From Pectobacterium versatile (lineage in GTDB: Bacteria > Pseudomonadota > Gammaproteobacteria > Enterobacterales > Enterobacteriaceae): a stretch of DNA of 64,000 bases. Positions 51,634-62,504 of this stretch are shown in pieces. The stretch is taken from the NCBI RefSeq assembly GCF_020166435.1, contig NZ_JAINZP010000010.1, forward strand, positions 62,001 to 126,000, in the 5' to 3' direction. The first letter of the stretch is position 1. The number at the start of each line of letters is the position of its first letter. The position numbers and the translations under genes were made by a program. The notes below the pieces were generated by a model, which was given only the letters and a program-made list of their open reading frames with translations, was not told the DNA's origin and made no database searches.

Positions 51634-52683
51634 ATGTCCGCATTAACCCCCGCCAGTGAAGTCATACTGCGCCATAGTGACGAATTTCTTTCACGCCGAG
51701 TTCTGTTTGCCGGTGATTTGCAGGATACCCTGCCCGCGCAATTTGAGGCGGCGTCAGTGCGTGTCCATTGCAACCAATATCACCACTGGCAACAGATGGC
51801 AAAGCCACTTGGGGATAACGCTCAATATGGTCTGGTAGCGGATGCGGCGCTGGTGGCGGATAGCGACACGCTGATTTATTACTGGCCGAAGAGCAAACAG
51901 GAAGCGGAATTCCAACTGCGTAACCTGCTGTCTCTGATGCCGGTCGGTACGGAAATCTTCGTTGTTGGGGAAAACCGCAGCGGCGTGCGTAGTGCTGAAA
52001 TTGTGCTGTCTGACTTCGTTGAGTTGGTAAAAATCGACAGTGCACGTCGCTGCGGGCTTTACCACGGTCGGATTGACAAGCAGGCCAGCTTCACGCTGGA
52101 TGAGTGGTGGGACGAGTATGTGACGGACGGCGTGACCGTCAAAACGCTTCCGGGTGTCTTCAGTCGTGATGACCTGGATCCGGGTAGCCGACTGCTGCTG
52201 TCTACGTTTGAGCCGCACATGAAAGGCAAAGTGCTGGATATCGCCTGCGGTGCGGGCGTATTGGCATCGGTACTGGCGAAACAGTCGCCGAAAATTCGCC
52301 TGACGCTGAGTGATGTCAGTGCAGCCGCTGTCGAATCCAGCAAGGCAACGCTGGCGGCGAATGCGTTAGAAGGCAGCGTGATTGCGAGTAATGTTTACTC
52401 CGACATCGACGGCCGCTTCGATATGATCGTGTCTAATCCGCCGTTCCATGACGGCTTACAGACCAGCCTGCAAGCCGCGGAAATGCTGATTCGTGGTGCG
52501 GTGACCCATCTACCGATTGGCGGGCAGTTACGCATCGTCGCTAACGCCTTCCTGCCTTATCCGGCGCTGTTAGATGCCGCCTTTGGTAGCCATGAAGTGC
52601 TGGCGCAGACTGGACGCTTCAAGGTGTATCAGGCCACCGTCGGTCGTCCGCCGCGCACAGGAAGCAAAGGTCGTCGTCGGTAA
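51634..52683 (+). CDS. rsmC: 16S rRNA m2G1207 methyltransferase RsmC
   Basis: RsmC methylates N2 of G1207 in the 30S subunit. The 349-residue protein is a duplicated methyltransferase fold: a degenerate N-terminal half, then the SAM-binding [12 protein letters not shown] (about 200-211) and catalytic NPPFHDG (about 269-275). It is divergent from holD-rimI, as in E. coli. Confidence 0.97.
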   Translation: MSALTPASEVILRHSDEFLSRRVLFAGDLQDTLPAQFEAASVRVHCNQYHHWQQMAKPLGDNAQYGLVADAALVADSDTLIYYWPKSKQEAEFQLRNLLSLMPVGTEIFVVGENRSGVRSAEIVLSDFVELVKIDSARRCGLYHGRIDKQASFTLDEWWDEYVTDGVTVKTLPGVFSRDDLDPGSRLLLSTFEPHMKGKVLDIACGAGVLASVLAKQSPKIRLTLSDVSAAAVESSKATLAANALEGSVIASNVYSDIDGRFDMIVSNPPFHDGLQTSLQAAEMLIRGAVTHLPIGGQLRIVANAFLPYPALLDAAFGSHEVLAQTGRFKVYQATVGRPPRTGSKGRRR

Positions 52684-52719
52684 TCCTTATTACTGATATT
52701 GCCTTTACTGATACTTCTT

Positions 52720-53712
<993 letters not shown>

Positions 53713-53825
53713 TGTCATCTTCCTCATGTCGTTGGCAGTGAAAGCAGTCTGGTTGTTTATCCAGCAAAGATAAATACCGCTTTTTATGCAACACTATTCA
53801 AAAATAACCAACAATGGTGGCGGCG

Positions 53826-54731
53826 ATGGATCACATTCAGGCGATGCGGGTTTTTGTGCGTATTGTCGAACTGGGCAGCTTTAGCCGCGCGGCGGAGCGA
53901 CTGACGCTGCCACGCGCGACGGTAAGCAACACCATCAAACAGCTTGAAGCACGGCTGGGAGTTCGTTTGCTGCAACGTACGACTCGTCAGGTGCAGATCA
54001 CCGACGAAGGGCGCGTTTACTATGAACGCTGTCTGCAATTGCTCGCGGAAATAGAAGAGATCGATACGCTGTTCACGCAGCAAAAGCAGCAACCCGTTGG
54101 TAAAGTGCGGGTGGATATGCCGCACTCGCTGGCGAGGGAAATCGTTGTTCCGGCGCTGGGCGAGTTCTACGCGCGCTATCCGCAGGTGACGCTGATGCTG
54201 AGCGCCAATGATGCGGCGATTAATGTGCTGCGTGAAGGCGTCGACTGTGTGTTGCGCGCCTGGCAGACCGACGATGAAACGCTGGCGACCCGCCATTTGC
54301 CGTCAATGCCGCAGGTAACCTGTGCATCGGCCGACTATCTGGCACGCTACGGTGTGCCGCGTTCGCTTGAGGAGCTGTCGGGGCATCAGATGGTCGGCTA
54401 TTTCTCTCTGCGTACCGAATACCGTTATCCGCTGGAATTTATGTCGGGCGATGAGTGCATTACGCGTATGCTGCCCGGTGCGTTGCAGGTTAACGGCACT
54501 GATGCCTACATCGCCAGCGCGCGTGCCGGATTGGGGATTATTCAGGCCCCGCGTCGCGGCATGCGCCCGTTTCTGGAAAGTGGGGAACTGGTTGAGATCC
54601 TGCCGGAAATGCCGCCGCCCGCGATGCCGCTTTATGTGATGTATGCGCCCGGTCGTTTTCTCGCGCCACGGATTCGTGTGTTCATTGAATGGCTCGATGA
54701 GCTCTTTACGCGCAATGCCGCAGCGAGATGA
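53826..54731 (+). CDS. LysR-type transcriptional regulator
   Basis: The 301-residue protein has the LysR helix-turn-helix (MDHIQAMRVFVRIVELGSFSRAAERLTLP) and an effector domain from about residue 90. It lies 113 bases from the divergent aldo/keto reductase start, the usual layout of a LysR protein and its target. The ATG at 53826 is preferred to a GTG four codons upstream. Effector unknown. Confidence 0.9.
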   Translation: MDHIQAMRVFVRIVELGSFSRAAERLTLPRATVSNTIKQLEARLGVRLLQRTTRQVQITDEGRVYYERCLQLLAEIEEIDTLFTQQKQQPVGKVRVDMPHSLAREIVVPALGEFYARYPQVTLMLSANDAAINVLREGVDCVLRAWQTDDETLATRHLPSMPQVTCASADYLARYGVPRSLEELSGHQMVGYFSLRTEYRYPLEFMSGDECITRMLPGALQVNGTDAYIASARAGLGIIQAPRRGMRPFLESGELVEILPEMPPPAMPLYVMYAPGRFLAPRIRVFIEWLDELFTRNAAAR

Positions 54732-54772
54732 TGTTTTTTGCAGCAAACCCCGCATTCCAGAGGAAATAATCA

Positions 54773-54800
54773 TTGACGTGAACGTGAAAACCTCTAGAAT
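54773..54800 (+). promoter_or_regulatory. Promoter of the tRNA-Leu(CAG) operon
   Basis: TTGACG (54773-54778) and TAGAAT (54795-54800) are separated by 16 bases and followed by TCGGCCCCG, a GC-rich discriminator expected at stringently controlled tRNA promoters. The first tRNA begins 34 bases later. Confidence 0.78.
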
Positions 54801-54834
54801 TCGGCCCCGTAGTGATATTGCGTAAAGCAGTGTT

Positions 54835-54921
54835 GCGAAGGTGGCGGAATTGGTAGACGCGCTAGCTTCAGGTGTTAGTGTTCTTACGGACGTGAGGGTT
54901 CAAGTCCCTCTCTTCGCACCA
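54835..54921 (+). tRNA. tRNA-Leu (anticodon CAG), copy 1
   Basis: An 87-base class II tRNA with encoded CCA. The anticodon loop TTCAGGT between CTAGC and GTTAG gives CAG. It is the first of three tandem genes matching the E. coli leuQPV cluster. The variable arm reads GTTC..GGAC, with one G-U pair. Confidence 0.98.
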
Positions 54922-55001
54922 ACATCACTACAACGGTTCTGGTTTGTCGAACCGAAGCAGTAAATCAGTGTTGCATGACGTAGTTATTGCATGACAGAGT
55001 T

Positions 55002-55088
55002 GCGAAGGTGGCGGAATTGGTAGACGCGCTAGCTTCAGGTGTTAGTGTTCTTACGGACGTGAGGGTTCAAGTCCCTCTCTTCGCACCA
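55002..55088 (+). tRNA. tRNA-Leu (anticodon CAG), copy 2
   Basis: Identical in sequence to copy 1. It is separated from copy 1 by 80 bases and from copy 3 by 43 bases, and is expected to be processed from one transcript. Confidence 0.98.
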
Positions 55089-55131
55089 TGTCGTGATAGA
55101 TTTATTGTATAAGACAAACAACGTTCTCAGT

Positions 55132-55218
55132 GCGAAGGTGGCGGAATTGGTAGACGCGCTAGCTTCAGGTGTTAGTGTCCTTACGGACGTGAGGGTTCAA
55201 GTCCCTCTCTTCGCACCA
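55132..55218 (+). tRNA. tRNA-Leu (anticodon CAG), copy 3
   Basis: It differs from copies 1 and 2 by one base in the variable arm (GTCC instead of GTTC before TTACGGAC), which restores a full Watson-Crick pair there. Confidence 0.98.
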
Positions 55219-55358
55219 CAGATTCCCTCTGTATCTTCCTGATTTTTTTCCCTGTTTATTCTCTTTTATCCCGTTTCTGGCTATGCTGCTTTTTCGCGAT
55301 TATTTACCATTCTGGGTTGTGTACTCTTTCTCGTTTACTGATCTACATCCACATACAT

Positions 55359-55649
55359 TTACAGCGTTGTGAGATTAAACGTGACGGACAGCGCCGCCAA
55401 ACCGCCAGCCAGCGCAATGCAGGACGGCAGCAGTAAATAGTGACGTAAACGTTGATGAAACAGCATGACAAGCGTCGCCAACAGGGCGATGGCGATAATC
55501 ACTTTTAGGTGCGTCAGGTTCAGGTTGAGCAGCGCCAGTAGCGGCATGATGGCACAAGGCAGCAACACGCCCCAGGCGCTGGACAGATGCTTCCCCATAC
55601 ACCAGCTCACACCCCATAGCCCGCAGGCTGTGATCATTGCTGTCAGCAT
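55359..55649 (-). CDS. DUF1435 membrane protein (YjjZ-like)
   Basis: The 96-residue protein has about four hydrophobic segments (about 1-14, 21-36, 44-60, 70-88) and fits the DUF1435 family, to which E. coli YjjZ belongs. YjjZ also lies near the leuQPV tRNAs and is Fur-regulated. The ATG at 55649 is chosen over a TTG five codons upstream because GGTGG precedes it. A strong Fur box sits 20-38 bases before the start. Function unknown. Confidence 0.78.
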   Translation of the reverse strand: MLTAMITACGLWGVSWCMGKHLSSAWGVLLPCAIMPLLALLNLNLTHLKVIIAIALLATLVMLFHQRLRHYLLLPSCIALAGGLAALSVTFNLTTL

Positions 55650-55668
55650 TTTTCCACCCGTCAAAAAT

Positions 55669-55687
55669 GATAATGATAACTAATATC
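55669..55687 (-). promoter_or_regulatory. Fur box upstream of the DUF1435 gene
   Basis: GATAATGATAACTAATATC matches the Fur consensus GATAATGATAATCATTATC at 15 of 19 positions, directly upstream of the DUF1435 start. Iron repression of this gene is expected. Confidence 0.78.
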
Positions 55688-55754
55688 ATATAAGAATTTA
55701 TATCAATTACTAGTTTTTGACGAGCGGATTGTTGGAATTTTCTGCCTAATTTTG

Positions 55755-56657
55755 TTAATCGGGATGCTGACTGCTCAAATGTTGGCGTATCAGGTGAATC
55801 ATATTCACGATAACCGGCGATCGTTCATGTTTGCGCCAGATAGCCGCAATTTGTGTATGGATTTCGGGCATGCCGATATCATGATAGGTCACATTATCCG
55901 CCTTAATACAGGCGAGAGATTCCGGCACAAGCGTGATGCCGAAGCCTGCGGCGACCATCCCGATGGTGGCCGTTAACTGCGGAGCAAATGGGCTGGGTCT
56001 GGGGCCATAGCCTGACAGATAGCAAGTGCGGATTATCATGTCATGCAGCCCTGGACACACCTCGCGTGGGAAAATAATCAGCGGTTCCTGACGCAGCTCG
56101 CTAAGCGAAACCTGCGTTTTATGGCTCAGCGCATGCCCAGCGGGTAACACTAATTTCATCGGCTCTTCAGCCAAAATCTCCCCGTTAACCTCATCGCTGA
56201 GATCGCAGGGTAAACGCAGAAAGGCGATGTCGATATTGCGTTCTTGCAGTGCAGTAATGAGCGCTGCCGGATTTTCCTCCTTTGGTAGCGGCTGAACGTG
56301 TGGATGCTGCTGACAATAACGATGCAGTAGCGCAAGCACGGTCGGGTGGAACATGGCCGACGGCGAAAACCCTACGTTCAAGCTACCTTTCTCACCTCGC
56401 GCAATGCTCCTTGTCCGCGCGATGGCCGAATCGGTAAGCTGCAAAATCTGACGTGCATCTTCATACAGCGCTTGTCCCGCCTCCGTCATTTCTACGCCGC
56501 GCGTCAGTCGCTTGAACAGCGGCGTACCGATCTCCTGCTCGAATTTCTTGATCTGCTGGCTGAGAGGCGGCTGTGACATCCCCAGATTTTCCGCCGCACG
56601 CGTGAAATGCTTAGCTTGTGCAACGGCGACAAAATAGCGCAGATAACGTAGCTCCAT
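55755..56657 (-). CDS. budR: LysR-type regulator of acetoin/butanediol genes (BudR/AlsR-like)
   Basis: The 300-residue protein starts MELRYLRYFVAVAQAKHFTRAAENLGMSQ (helix-turn-helix, with PPLSQQIKKFEQEIG) and carries the LysR effector domain. It is divergent from budA with 129 bases between, the arrangement of budR with budAB in Klebsiella and Serratia. In those organisms it activates the bud genes with acetate as effector. Assignment to this locus is by context. Confidence 0.87.
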   Translation of the reverse strand: MELRYLRYFVAVAQAKHFTRAAENLGMSQPPLSQQIKKFEQEIGTPLFKRLTRGVEMTEAGQALYEDARQILQLTDSAIARTRSIARGEKGSLNVGFSPSAMFHPTVLALLHRYCQQHPHVQPLPKEENPAALITALQERNIDIAFLRLPCDLSDEVNGEILAEEPMKLVLPAGHALSHKTQVSLSELRQEPLIIFPREVCPGLHDMIIRTCYLSGYGPRPSPFAPQLTATIGMVAAGFGITLVPESLACIKADNVTYHDIGMPEIHTQIAAIWRKHERSPVIVNMIHLIRQHLSSQHPD

Positions 56658-56786
56658 TTACGTGACTCCATATGTTTCCGATCTCGAAATGACCTTAATT
56701 GCATATTGGAATTTTGTTCTCTCACGCGTCAATCTTTATCTAAATATTAGCATTATTTAAGTAATTGATGCGGTGAGAAGGACGGT

Positions 56787-57569
56787 ATGAAAACGAATGT
56801 CAGTGAACAATCCTGTGAAGAAGCCTTTGCTAGCTACGCCTATGATTTTCGGCGGCAGCATGCAGACAGCGTTATTTATCAAACCTCATTAATGAGTGGA
56901 CTAATAAATGGCGTATACGAAGGCAGCCGAACGATGGCTGAATTACTGGAGCATGGTGACTTTGGATTAGGAACATTTAATAGTTTGGACGGGGAACTGG
57001 TTGCCTTGAATAGCCAGATTTTCCAGCTGTTATCCGACGGCAGCGCACGGGCGGCGAAGCCGGAGCAGAAAACGCCGTTTGCGGTCATGACGTTCTTTCG
57101 CCCAACGGAAACGATCCGTTTTGATCGCTGGACTTCGCGTGAAGACGTGCATCGCCAGATCGATGAGATCGTAGGAACGGACAATCTGTTCTGCGCGCTG
57201 CGGATTGACGGGAATTTTCGCTGTGTTGAAACCCGTACCGTCCCCCGACAGTGCCGGCCTTATAAACCGATGCAGGAAGCGGTTGAAGGGCAACCAACAT
57301 TTCATTTTGAACACCGTAGCGGCAGCGTTATTGGTTTTCGTAGTCCAGCTTACACTCAGGGAATTAATGTCGCGGGTTACCACGAACATTTCATTACTGA
57401 CGATCGCCAGGGCGGCGGTCATATTCTGAATTATGACGTCGAGCACGGCACGCTGACGTTTGGTGTGATTGCCAAACTGATCATCGATCTGCCTCAGGAT
57501 CGGGAGTTTCTCAATGCCGACCTGTCCTCAGAAAACCTCAACAGCGTAATCCAGTCAGTAGAGAGCTAG
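56787..57569 (+). CDS. budA: Alpha-acetolactate decarboxylase
   Basis: BudA converts alpha-acetolactate to acetoin. The 260-residue protein has the metal-binding histidine cluster in YHEHFITDDRQGGGH (about residues 197-211), which coordinates Zn2+ in the family, and the FRPTETI and YTQGINV segments. budB follows 21 bases later, so the two form an operon. The start ATG lies 7 bases after GGACGG. Confidence 0.96.
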   Translation: MKTNVSEQSCEEAFASYAYDFRRQHADSVIYQTSLMSGLINGVYEGSRTMAELLEHGDFGLGTFNSLDGELVALNSQIFQLLSDGSARAAKPEQKTPFAVMTFFRPTETIRFDRWTSREDVHRQIDEIVGTDNLFCALRIDGNFRCVETRTVPRQCRPYKPMQEAVEGQPTFHFEHRSGSVIGFRSPAYTQGINVAGYHEHFITDDRQGGGHILNYDVEHGTLTFGVIAKLIIDLPQDREFLNADLSSENLNSVIQSVES

Positions 57570-57590
57570 TCATTTCATCGGAGTCATGTC

Positions 57591-59270
57591 ATGGAAAAGT
57601 CCACCGAACAGCAAAGCTGGAGCAGCGGAGCCGAGCTGATTGTAAAACACCTGGAAGCGCAGGGCGTGAAGCATATTTTTGGTATTCCCGGCGCAAAAAT
57701 TGATCGTGTGTTTGATGAGCTGGAAGACTCGACGATCCAAACGATCCCTGTTCGGCATGAGGCGAACGGCGCGTTTATGGCGGCGGCGATAGGGCGTCTC
57801 ACGGGGAAAGCAGGAGTGACGCTGGTGACATCTGGCCCCGGCTGTTCCAACCTCGTCACCGGATTGGCAACGGCAACCGCAGAGGGTGATGCGGTAGTGG
57901 CGCTAGGCGGGGCGGTTAAGCGGGCAGATAAGCTTAAGCTGACGCACCAGAGTCTGGACACCGTCAGCCTGTTTCAGCCAGTTAGTAAATTCAGTGCGGA
58001 AATCACGGCTTCTTCCGCCATATCGGAAGTGCTGGCCAATGCTTTCCGAGCGGCAGAGAGCGGGCGTCCGGGCGCGGCGTTTGTCAGCCTGCCGCAGGAT
58101 ATCGTCAATGAGCCGGTGATTAGCCCGGTGCTGGCTTGTCCGCATTTACCGCTGCTAAACGGCGCGCCGCATAGCGACATTGCCGAAGCGGCCAAACGGC
58201 TGCGGCAGGCTAAAAACCCGGTGCTTTTGCTCGGGTTAATGGCCAGTCAGCAGGAGAATGCGCAGGCACTGCGTCGTTTCCTTCACCATAGCAAACTGCC
58301 CGTGACCAGCACGTATCAGGCTGCTGGCGTGATCGATCAGCAGCAGTTCGATCACTTTGCCGGACGTGTCGGATTATTCAACAATCAGGCTGGCGATAAG
58401 CTGCTGCAACAGGCGGATGTGATCGTTACCGTGGGCTACAGCCCGATTGAGTACGATCCGGTGTTATGGAACAGCGGCAAGGCGACGCTGATCCACATTG
58501 ATGTGCTGCGAGCGGAGATCGACAGCGCTTATCGTCCCGATATCGAACTGCTTGGGAATATCGCAATGACGGTGGACACGCTGAATGCGTGCATCAGCGA
58601 ACCATTTATCTTGTCTGCTGATACACAGTCCGTGTTGCGGGATCGTCAGCGCCAGCGCCACGATCTCAGTACGCGCGCTATCAACATGGCAGGATTTGCG
58701 ATCCACCCTTTGCGTCTGGTGCGGGCGATGCAGGATATCGTGAATGAGGATGTCACGCTGTGTGTGGATATGGGGAGTTTCCATATCTGGCTGGCGCGTT
58801 ACCTGTATAGCTTCCGGGCGCGACAGATCCTGATGACCAATGGCCAGCAGACGATGGGCGTGGCGCTACCGTGGGCAATCGCCGCATCGCTGGTGCAGCC
58901 CGGAAAAAAAGTGGTGTCTGTTTCCGGCGACGGCGGGTTTATGCAGTCCAGTATGGAGCTGGAAACGGCGGTGCGCCTGAAAAGCAATCTTCTGCATATC
59001 ATCTGGGTGGATAACGGCTACAACATGGTGGAAATCCAGCAGCGGCACAAATACCATCGTCCGGCGGGCGTGTCGTTTGGGCCGATTGACTTCAAAGCGT
59101 ATGCGGAAGCATTCGGCGCGAAAGGGTTTGCCGTTGAATCTGCGGATGAACTGGTCAGCAAACTCCGTCAGGCAATGGACGTCGACGGCCCTGCGGTGAT
59201 TGCCATCCCCGTTGATTATTCCGATAACCACTGGCTGATGGAGAATCTGAATATTAGCGTGCTGATCTGA
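57591..59270 (+). CDS. budB: Catabolic acetolactate synthase
   Basis: BudB (AlsS type) condenses two pyruvates to alpha-acetolactate for acetoin and butanediol, using ThDP without FAD. The 559-residue protein begins with the [22 protein letters not shown] motif, has the catalytic glutamate in VRHEANG (about E60) and the ThDP motif GDGGF..NN (about GDG at 443 through DNGYN near 470). No regulatory subunit gene is nearby, consistent with the catabolic form. A butanediol dehydrogenase gene (budC) is not in this window. Confidence 0.96.
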   Translation: MEKSTEQQSWSSGAELIVKHLEAQGVKHIFGIPGAKIDRVFDELEDSTIQTIPVRHEANGAFMAAAIGRLTGKAGVTLVTSGPGCSNLVTGLATATAEGDAVVALGGAVKRADKLKLTHQSLDTVSLFQPVSKFSAEITASSAISEVLANAFRAAESGRPGAAFVSLPQDIVNEPVISPVLACPHLPLLNGAPHSDIAEAAKRLRQAKNPVLLLGLMASQQENAQALRRFLHHSKLPVTSTYQAAGVIDQQQFDHFAGRVGLFNNQAGDKLLQQADVIVTVGYSPIEYDPVLWNSGKATLIHIDVLRAEIDSAYRPDIELLGNIAMTVDTLNACISEPFILSADTQSVLRDRQRQRHDLSTRAINMAGFAIHPLRLVRAMQDIVNEDVTLCVDMGSFHIWLARYLYSFRARQILMTNGQQTMGVALPWAIAASLVQPGKKVVSVSGDGGFMQSSMELETAVRLKSNLLHIIWVDNGYNMVEIQQRHKYHRPAGVSFGPIDFKAYAEAFGAKGFAVESADELVSKLRQAMDVDGPAVIAIPVDYSDNHWLMENLNISVLI

Positions 59271-59405
59271 TATGCCAGATGATTACCCGCCCGTACGGTA
59301 TCGGGCGGGAGTGTGTCGCGTTTCCCTGAATAATACGGTGTGTGTCTGCATGATTTTCTTTAGAATCATCTGCGTCGCTATACGGTAATGGGAAGGGAAA
59401 CGAGC

Positions 59406-60872
59406 ATGCTAATGAAATCAGCCCGGCGCATTGTCAGACGTGGGCTCATTGTGATTGGGGTGATCGCGATGACGCTGCTGGCTATTCGTGTTTATGATAC
59501 GCAAAGCGGGCCGCCGCTTGCACCCTGGCATACCTATGTGCCGGATGAACTGTCGGCAGCGGAGCTCGATAAAAGCGACTGGACTGCGTATGTAAAGCAG
59601 GAAGCGCTCATCTTTCAGCAGGTTAATCAGCACGTCACGCAGGAACTGGATGAGGATGAACAGCGTCCGGTTAACCGCTATTTTTCGGGTAGCCCGGTTT
59701 ATCCTGGGAAATTTCAGCATGACTGGAATCGTTCCTATGAACTGTCGCCGGAAGGAGAACTGAAAGGCGCAGTCGTGATGTTGCACGGCCTGACCGACTC
59801 ACCCTACAGCTTGCGACATGTTGCGGAGCGTTATCGTCAGCGTGGTTTTTTCGTGGTCGGGATTCGTTTACCTGCCCACGGGACGGTGCCGGGTGCGCTG
59901 ACTGATGTCGAATGGGAAGATTGGCTAGCGGCGATGAGGCTTGCTGTTCGTGAGGCGACGTCATACCTGACGGTGCGACAGGGCCAAAGGCTGCCGCTGC
60001 ATATCGTCGGATTTTCCAACGGTGGTGCGCTGGCGCTGAAGTACGCACTGGATTCCTTAGATAATCCTGCGCTGGTGCGTCCTGACCAGCTCATCCTCAT
60101 TTCCCCAATGATCGGTATTACCAGCTATGCGCGCTTTGCGGGGCTGGCTGGGTTACCCGCTATCTTCCCTGCCTTTGCCAAATCTGCCTGGCTGGGCATT
60201 TTGCCGGAATTTAATCCCTTCAAATACAATTCATTTCCGGTAAATGGTGCGCGCCAATCCTGGCTGTTGACGCATGAACTTCAGAGTCAGCTAAGCCGTA
60301 AAGCGCAGACGAATACGTTGGTCAATCTGCCGCCAGTGCTGACGTTCCAGTCGGTGATGGATTTCACCGTCAGTACGCGTGCCGTTATTACGGCGTTCTA
60401 TAATTTGTTGCCTGCTAACGGCAGTCAGCTGGTGCTCTTTGATGTAAACCGTACCGTTAATTTTGGCCCGCTTCTGCGTGAGTCGACGAATGGTGCCGTC
60501 AGTCAACTGCTACCTGTCGCCCCACGTCATTACGATACAACGGTGATATCCAACGCCGCGCCGAACAGTTCGCGTGCCGTAGCGTTTGACGTCGCAGCGG
60601 GGACGATGCAAGAACAGACGCGTGAGCTGGGAATGGATTATCCATCGGACGTGTATTCACTATCGCATGTCGCGCTGCCGTTTCCAGATTCAGATTCGCT
60701 GTATGGTCGTTTCTCACAGAATCCTACCGAGTTTGGCTTGCCGCTGGGGAAAATTACCCCAAGAGGAGAACGTGCCGCGCTGGTGGTCGATCTGGATACA
60801 CTGCTGCGACTGTCGTCGAATCCGTTTTATCCCTACTTGATCCAACGTATTGAAGAGAAGATCCCGCGATAG
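59406..60872 (+). CDS. Membrane-anchored alpha/beta hydrolase
   Basis: The 488-residue protein starts at 59406 (MLMKSARRIVRRG), chosen because GGGAAACGAGC precedes it; an ATG six codons upstream has no ribosome-binding site. One N-terminal membrane segment (about 15-34) would leave the rest periplasmic. The hydrolase core begins near 120 with VVMLHGLTDSPYSLRH (oxyanion HG). The nucleophile serine is in HIVGFSNGGAL (about S206), and the late histidine is likely in SLSHVALPF. The substrate is unknown. It is convergent with the fucO-like gene. Confidence 0.8.
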   Translation: MLMKSARRIVRRGLIVIGVIAMTLLAIRVYDTQSGPPLAPWHTYVPDELSAAELDKSDWTAYVKQEALIFQQVNQHVTQELDEDEQRPVNRYFSGSPVYPGKFQHDWNRSYELSPEGELKGAVVMLHGLTDSPYSLRHVAERYRQRGFFVVGIRLPAHGTVPGALTDVEWEDWLAAMRLAVREATSYLTVRQGQRLPLHIVGFSNGGALALKYALDSLDNPALVRPDQLILISPMIGITSYARFAGLAGLPAIFPAFAKSAWLGILPEFNPFKYNSFPVNGARQSWLLTHELQSQLSRKAQTNTLVNLPPVLTFQSVMDFTVSTRAVITAFYNLLPANGSQLVLFDVNRTVNFGPLLRESTNGAVSQLLPVAPRHYDTTVISNAAPNSSRAVAFDVAAGTMQEQTRELGMDYPSDVYSLSHVALPFPDSDSLYGRFSQNPTEFGLPLGKITPRGERAALVVDLDTLLRLSSNPFYPYLIQRIEEKIPR

Positions 60873-60916
60873 CGAACGGCCACCCGCAGGGTATCGCGGG
60901 TGGCGTTGAGATATTC

Positions 60917-61942
60917 TCAATAAATAGATCGATACAGCGCTTTAATTTCATCAATGTTCGTATCGCGCGGGTTACCGCCGGTGCAGACATCGTCAAAGGC
61001 GGCCTGCGCCAGCGCGGGAATGTCCTCTTCTCTCACGCCGACATCGCGCAGTCTTGGTGGAATATCCACATCGTGAGACAGCTGACGAACCGCGTGAATC
61101 GCGGCTTCCCGCGCCTGAGCAATCGGCATTTCTGCCGCGCCTTTTACCCCCATTGCCACGGCGATATCCCGGAATTTTTCACCCGTGTAATCGGCGTTGT
61201 AGGCCATGATATGCGGCAGCAGGATCGCGTTAGCGACGCCGTGTGGCGTGTTGTAAAACGCGCCAAGCGGGTGCGCCATACCGTGTACCAGCCCCAGTCC
61301 GACGTTCGAGAATCCCATGCCGGCGATGTATTGTCCCAGCGCCATCTCTTCCACGCCTTTCGGCTTCCCAGCGACGGAATCGCGCAGTGAACGGCTGATT
61401 ATTTCAATGGCCTTCAGGTGCAGCGTATCGGTCAGTTCCCAAGCGGCCTTGGTGGTGAAGCCTTCAATGGCGTGCGTTAGGGCGTCAATCCCCGTGGCGG
61501 CTTTCAGTGAGGCAGGCATGCTCATCATCATATCGGGATCGACGATGGCGACAATCGGGATGTCATGTGGATCGACGCACACAAATTTGCGGCGCTTTTC
61601 TTCATCAGTGATGACGTAGTTGATGGTGACTTCTGCGGCCGTGCCGGAGGTGGTCGGGATCGCGATAATCGGGACGGCAGGGCGTCGGGTGGCCGCAACG
61701 CCTTCCAAGCTACGGACATCGGCGAATTCAGGGTTATTAATAATAATTCCGATAGCCTTACAGGTATCCTGCGGTGAGCCGCCGCCAATCGCGATCAGGT
61801 AATCGGCCTGTGATGCCTTGAAGCGCTCGACGCCCTTTTCCACCACGGCGATGGTGGGGTTGGGAATGACTTCATCGACAATGTGCGCAATCGCGCCCGT
61901 GCCAAAGTAGGACGTTTCGTTAAGAATCATTCTATTAGCCAT
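60917..61942 (-). pseudogene. fucO: fucO-type iron-dependent alcohol dehydrogenase with an internal in-frame deletion
   Basis: The 341-residue frame matches E. coli lactaldehyde reductase FucO (about 382) from MANRMILNETSYFG to the C-terminus, including the iron ligands in GIDALTHAIEG and GLVHGMAHPLGAFYNTPHG. About 41 residues are missing at residue 25: VDEV is joined directly to IPNPTIAVV (junction near 61868). The lost part holds the KALIVTDK strand, including the aspartate (D39) that sets NAD preference. The frame is open, so it may be made, but NAD binding is probably lost. The ATG at 61942 has the better ribosome-binding-site spacing. Confidence 0.7.
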
Positions 61943-62176
61943 CATCTATCTCCTAATCATGTTTGATTTTGATAAAGCGAAAAATACATGCTGCGCAATT
62001 CCTTGCGAGTAGTGTGGGAAAAATGGGCTATCAGCGCCTTCCGTCAGGTGCCATGTCACCTTGTTCGCTGGCACTGAGGTAAAGACGCCCGAGAAGCGGT
62101 TCACAAAATCGTGATGGCGGCAGCATAAGAGAGGGAGTAAGGCTGGAAGTCGCTGTTGGTTTTTGATTGAAAAAAT

Positions 62177-62213
62177 CTAATTTAAGCTTGTTTTTATCAT
62201 TATATTATCTAAT
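62177..62213 (+). promoter_or_regulatory. CTAAT boxes upstream of gcvT (possible GcvA sites)
   Basis: Two CTAAT motifs (62177-62181 and 62209-62213) lie in the AT-rich 563-base gap before gcvT. In E. coli GcvA binds CTAAT-containing sites and Lrp binds AT-rich DNA upstream of gcvTHP. I saw no glycine riboswitch and no open gene in this gap. Confidence 0.4.
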
Positions 62214-62504
62214 CCGAATGGCGTTTTCAGTTGGGTGTCATTGCCTATGTTATCCAGTTTTAATGTCATTAATTTGTGGTTTACGCTGATTTAAATAATT
62301 TACGTGCTTAATTTCGTCAATTAATAAGCATATTACGCTGCTTTGTTTTTTGTGGGCGGCTCGACTTTCTTTGTCTTCTATATAATTTATCTTATGTCTG
62401 AGAGAGTGGTTTAACCTGCGCGTCGGTGGTAAGTTCAGTCATAAGATATCGTTTGCGTAGTGTGTTTTATCGCCTGAACGCCATGCGCTGAAGAGGGATG
62501 AAGA

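Noticed and set aside
54835-55218. Three near-identical 87-base units with spacers, resembling a repeat array
   Set aside because: They are tandem tRNA-Leu(CAG) genes; spacers are unequal (80 and 43 bases) and there are no cas genes.
61946-62504. Possible glycine riboswitch ahead of gcvT
   Set aside because: No tandem aptamer-like structure was seen; enterobacterial gcv operons are known to use GcvA/Lrp instead.
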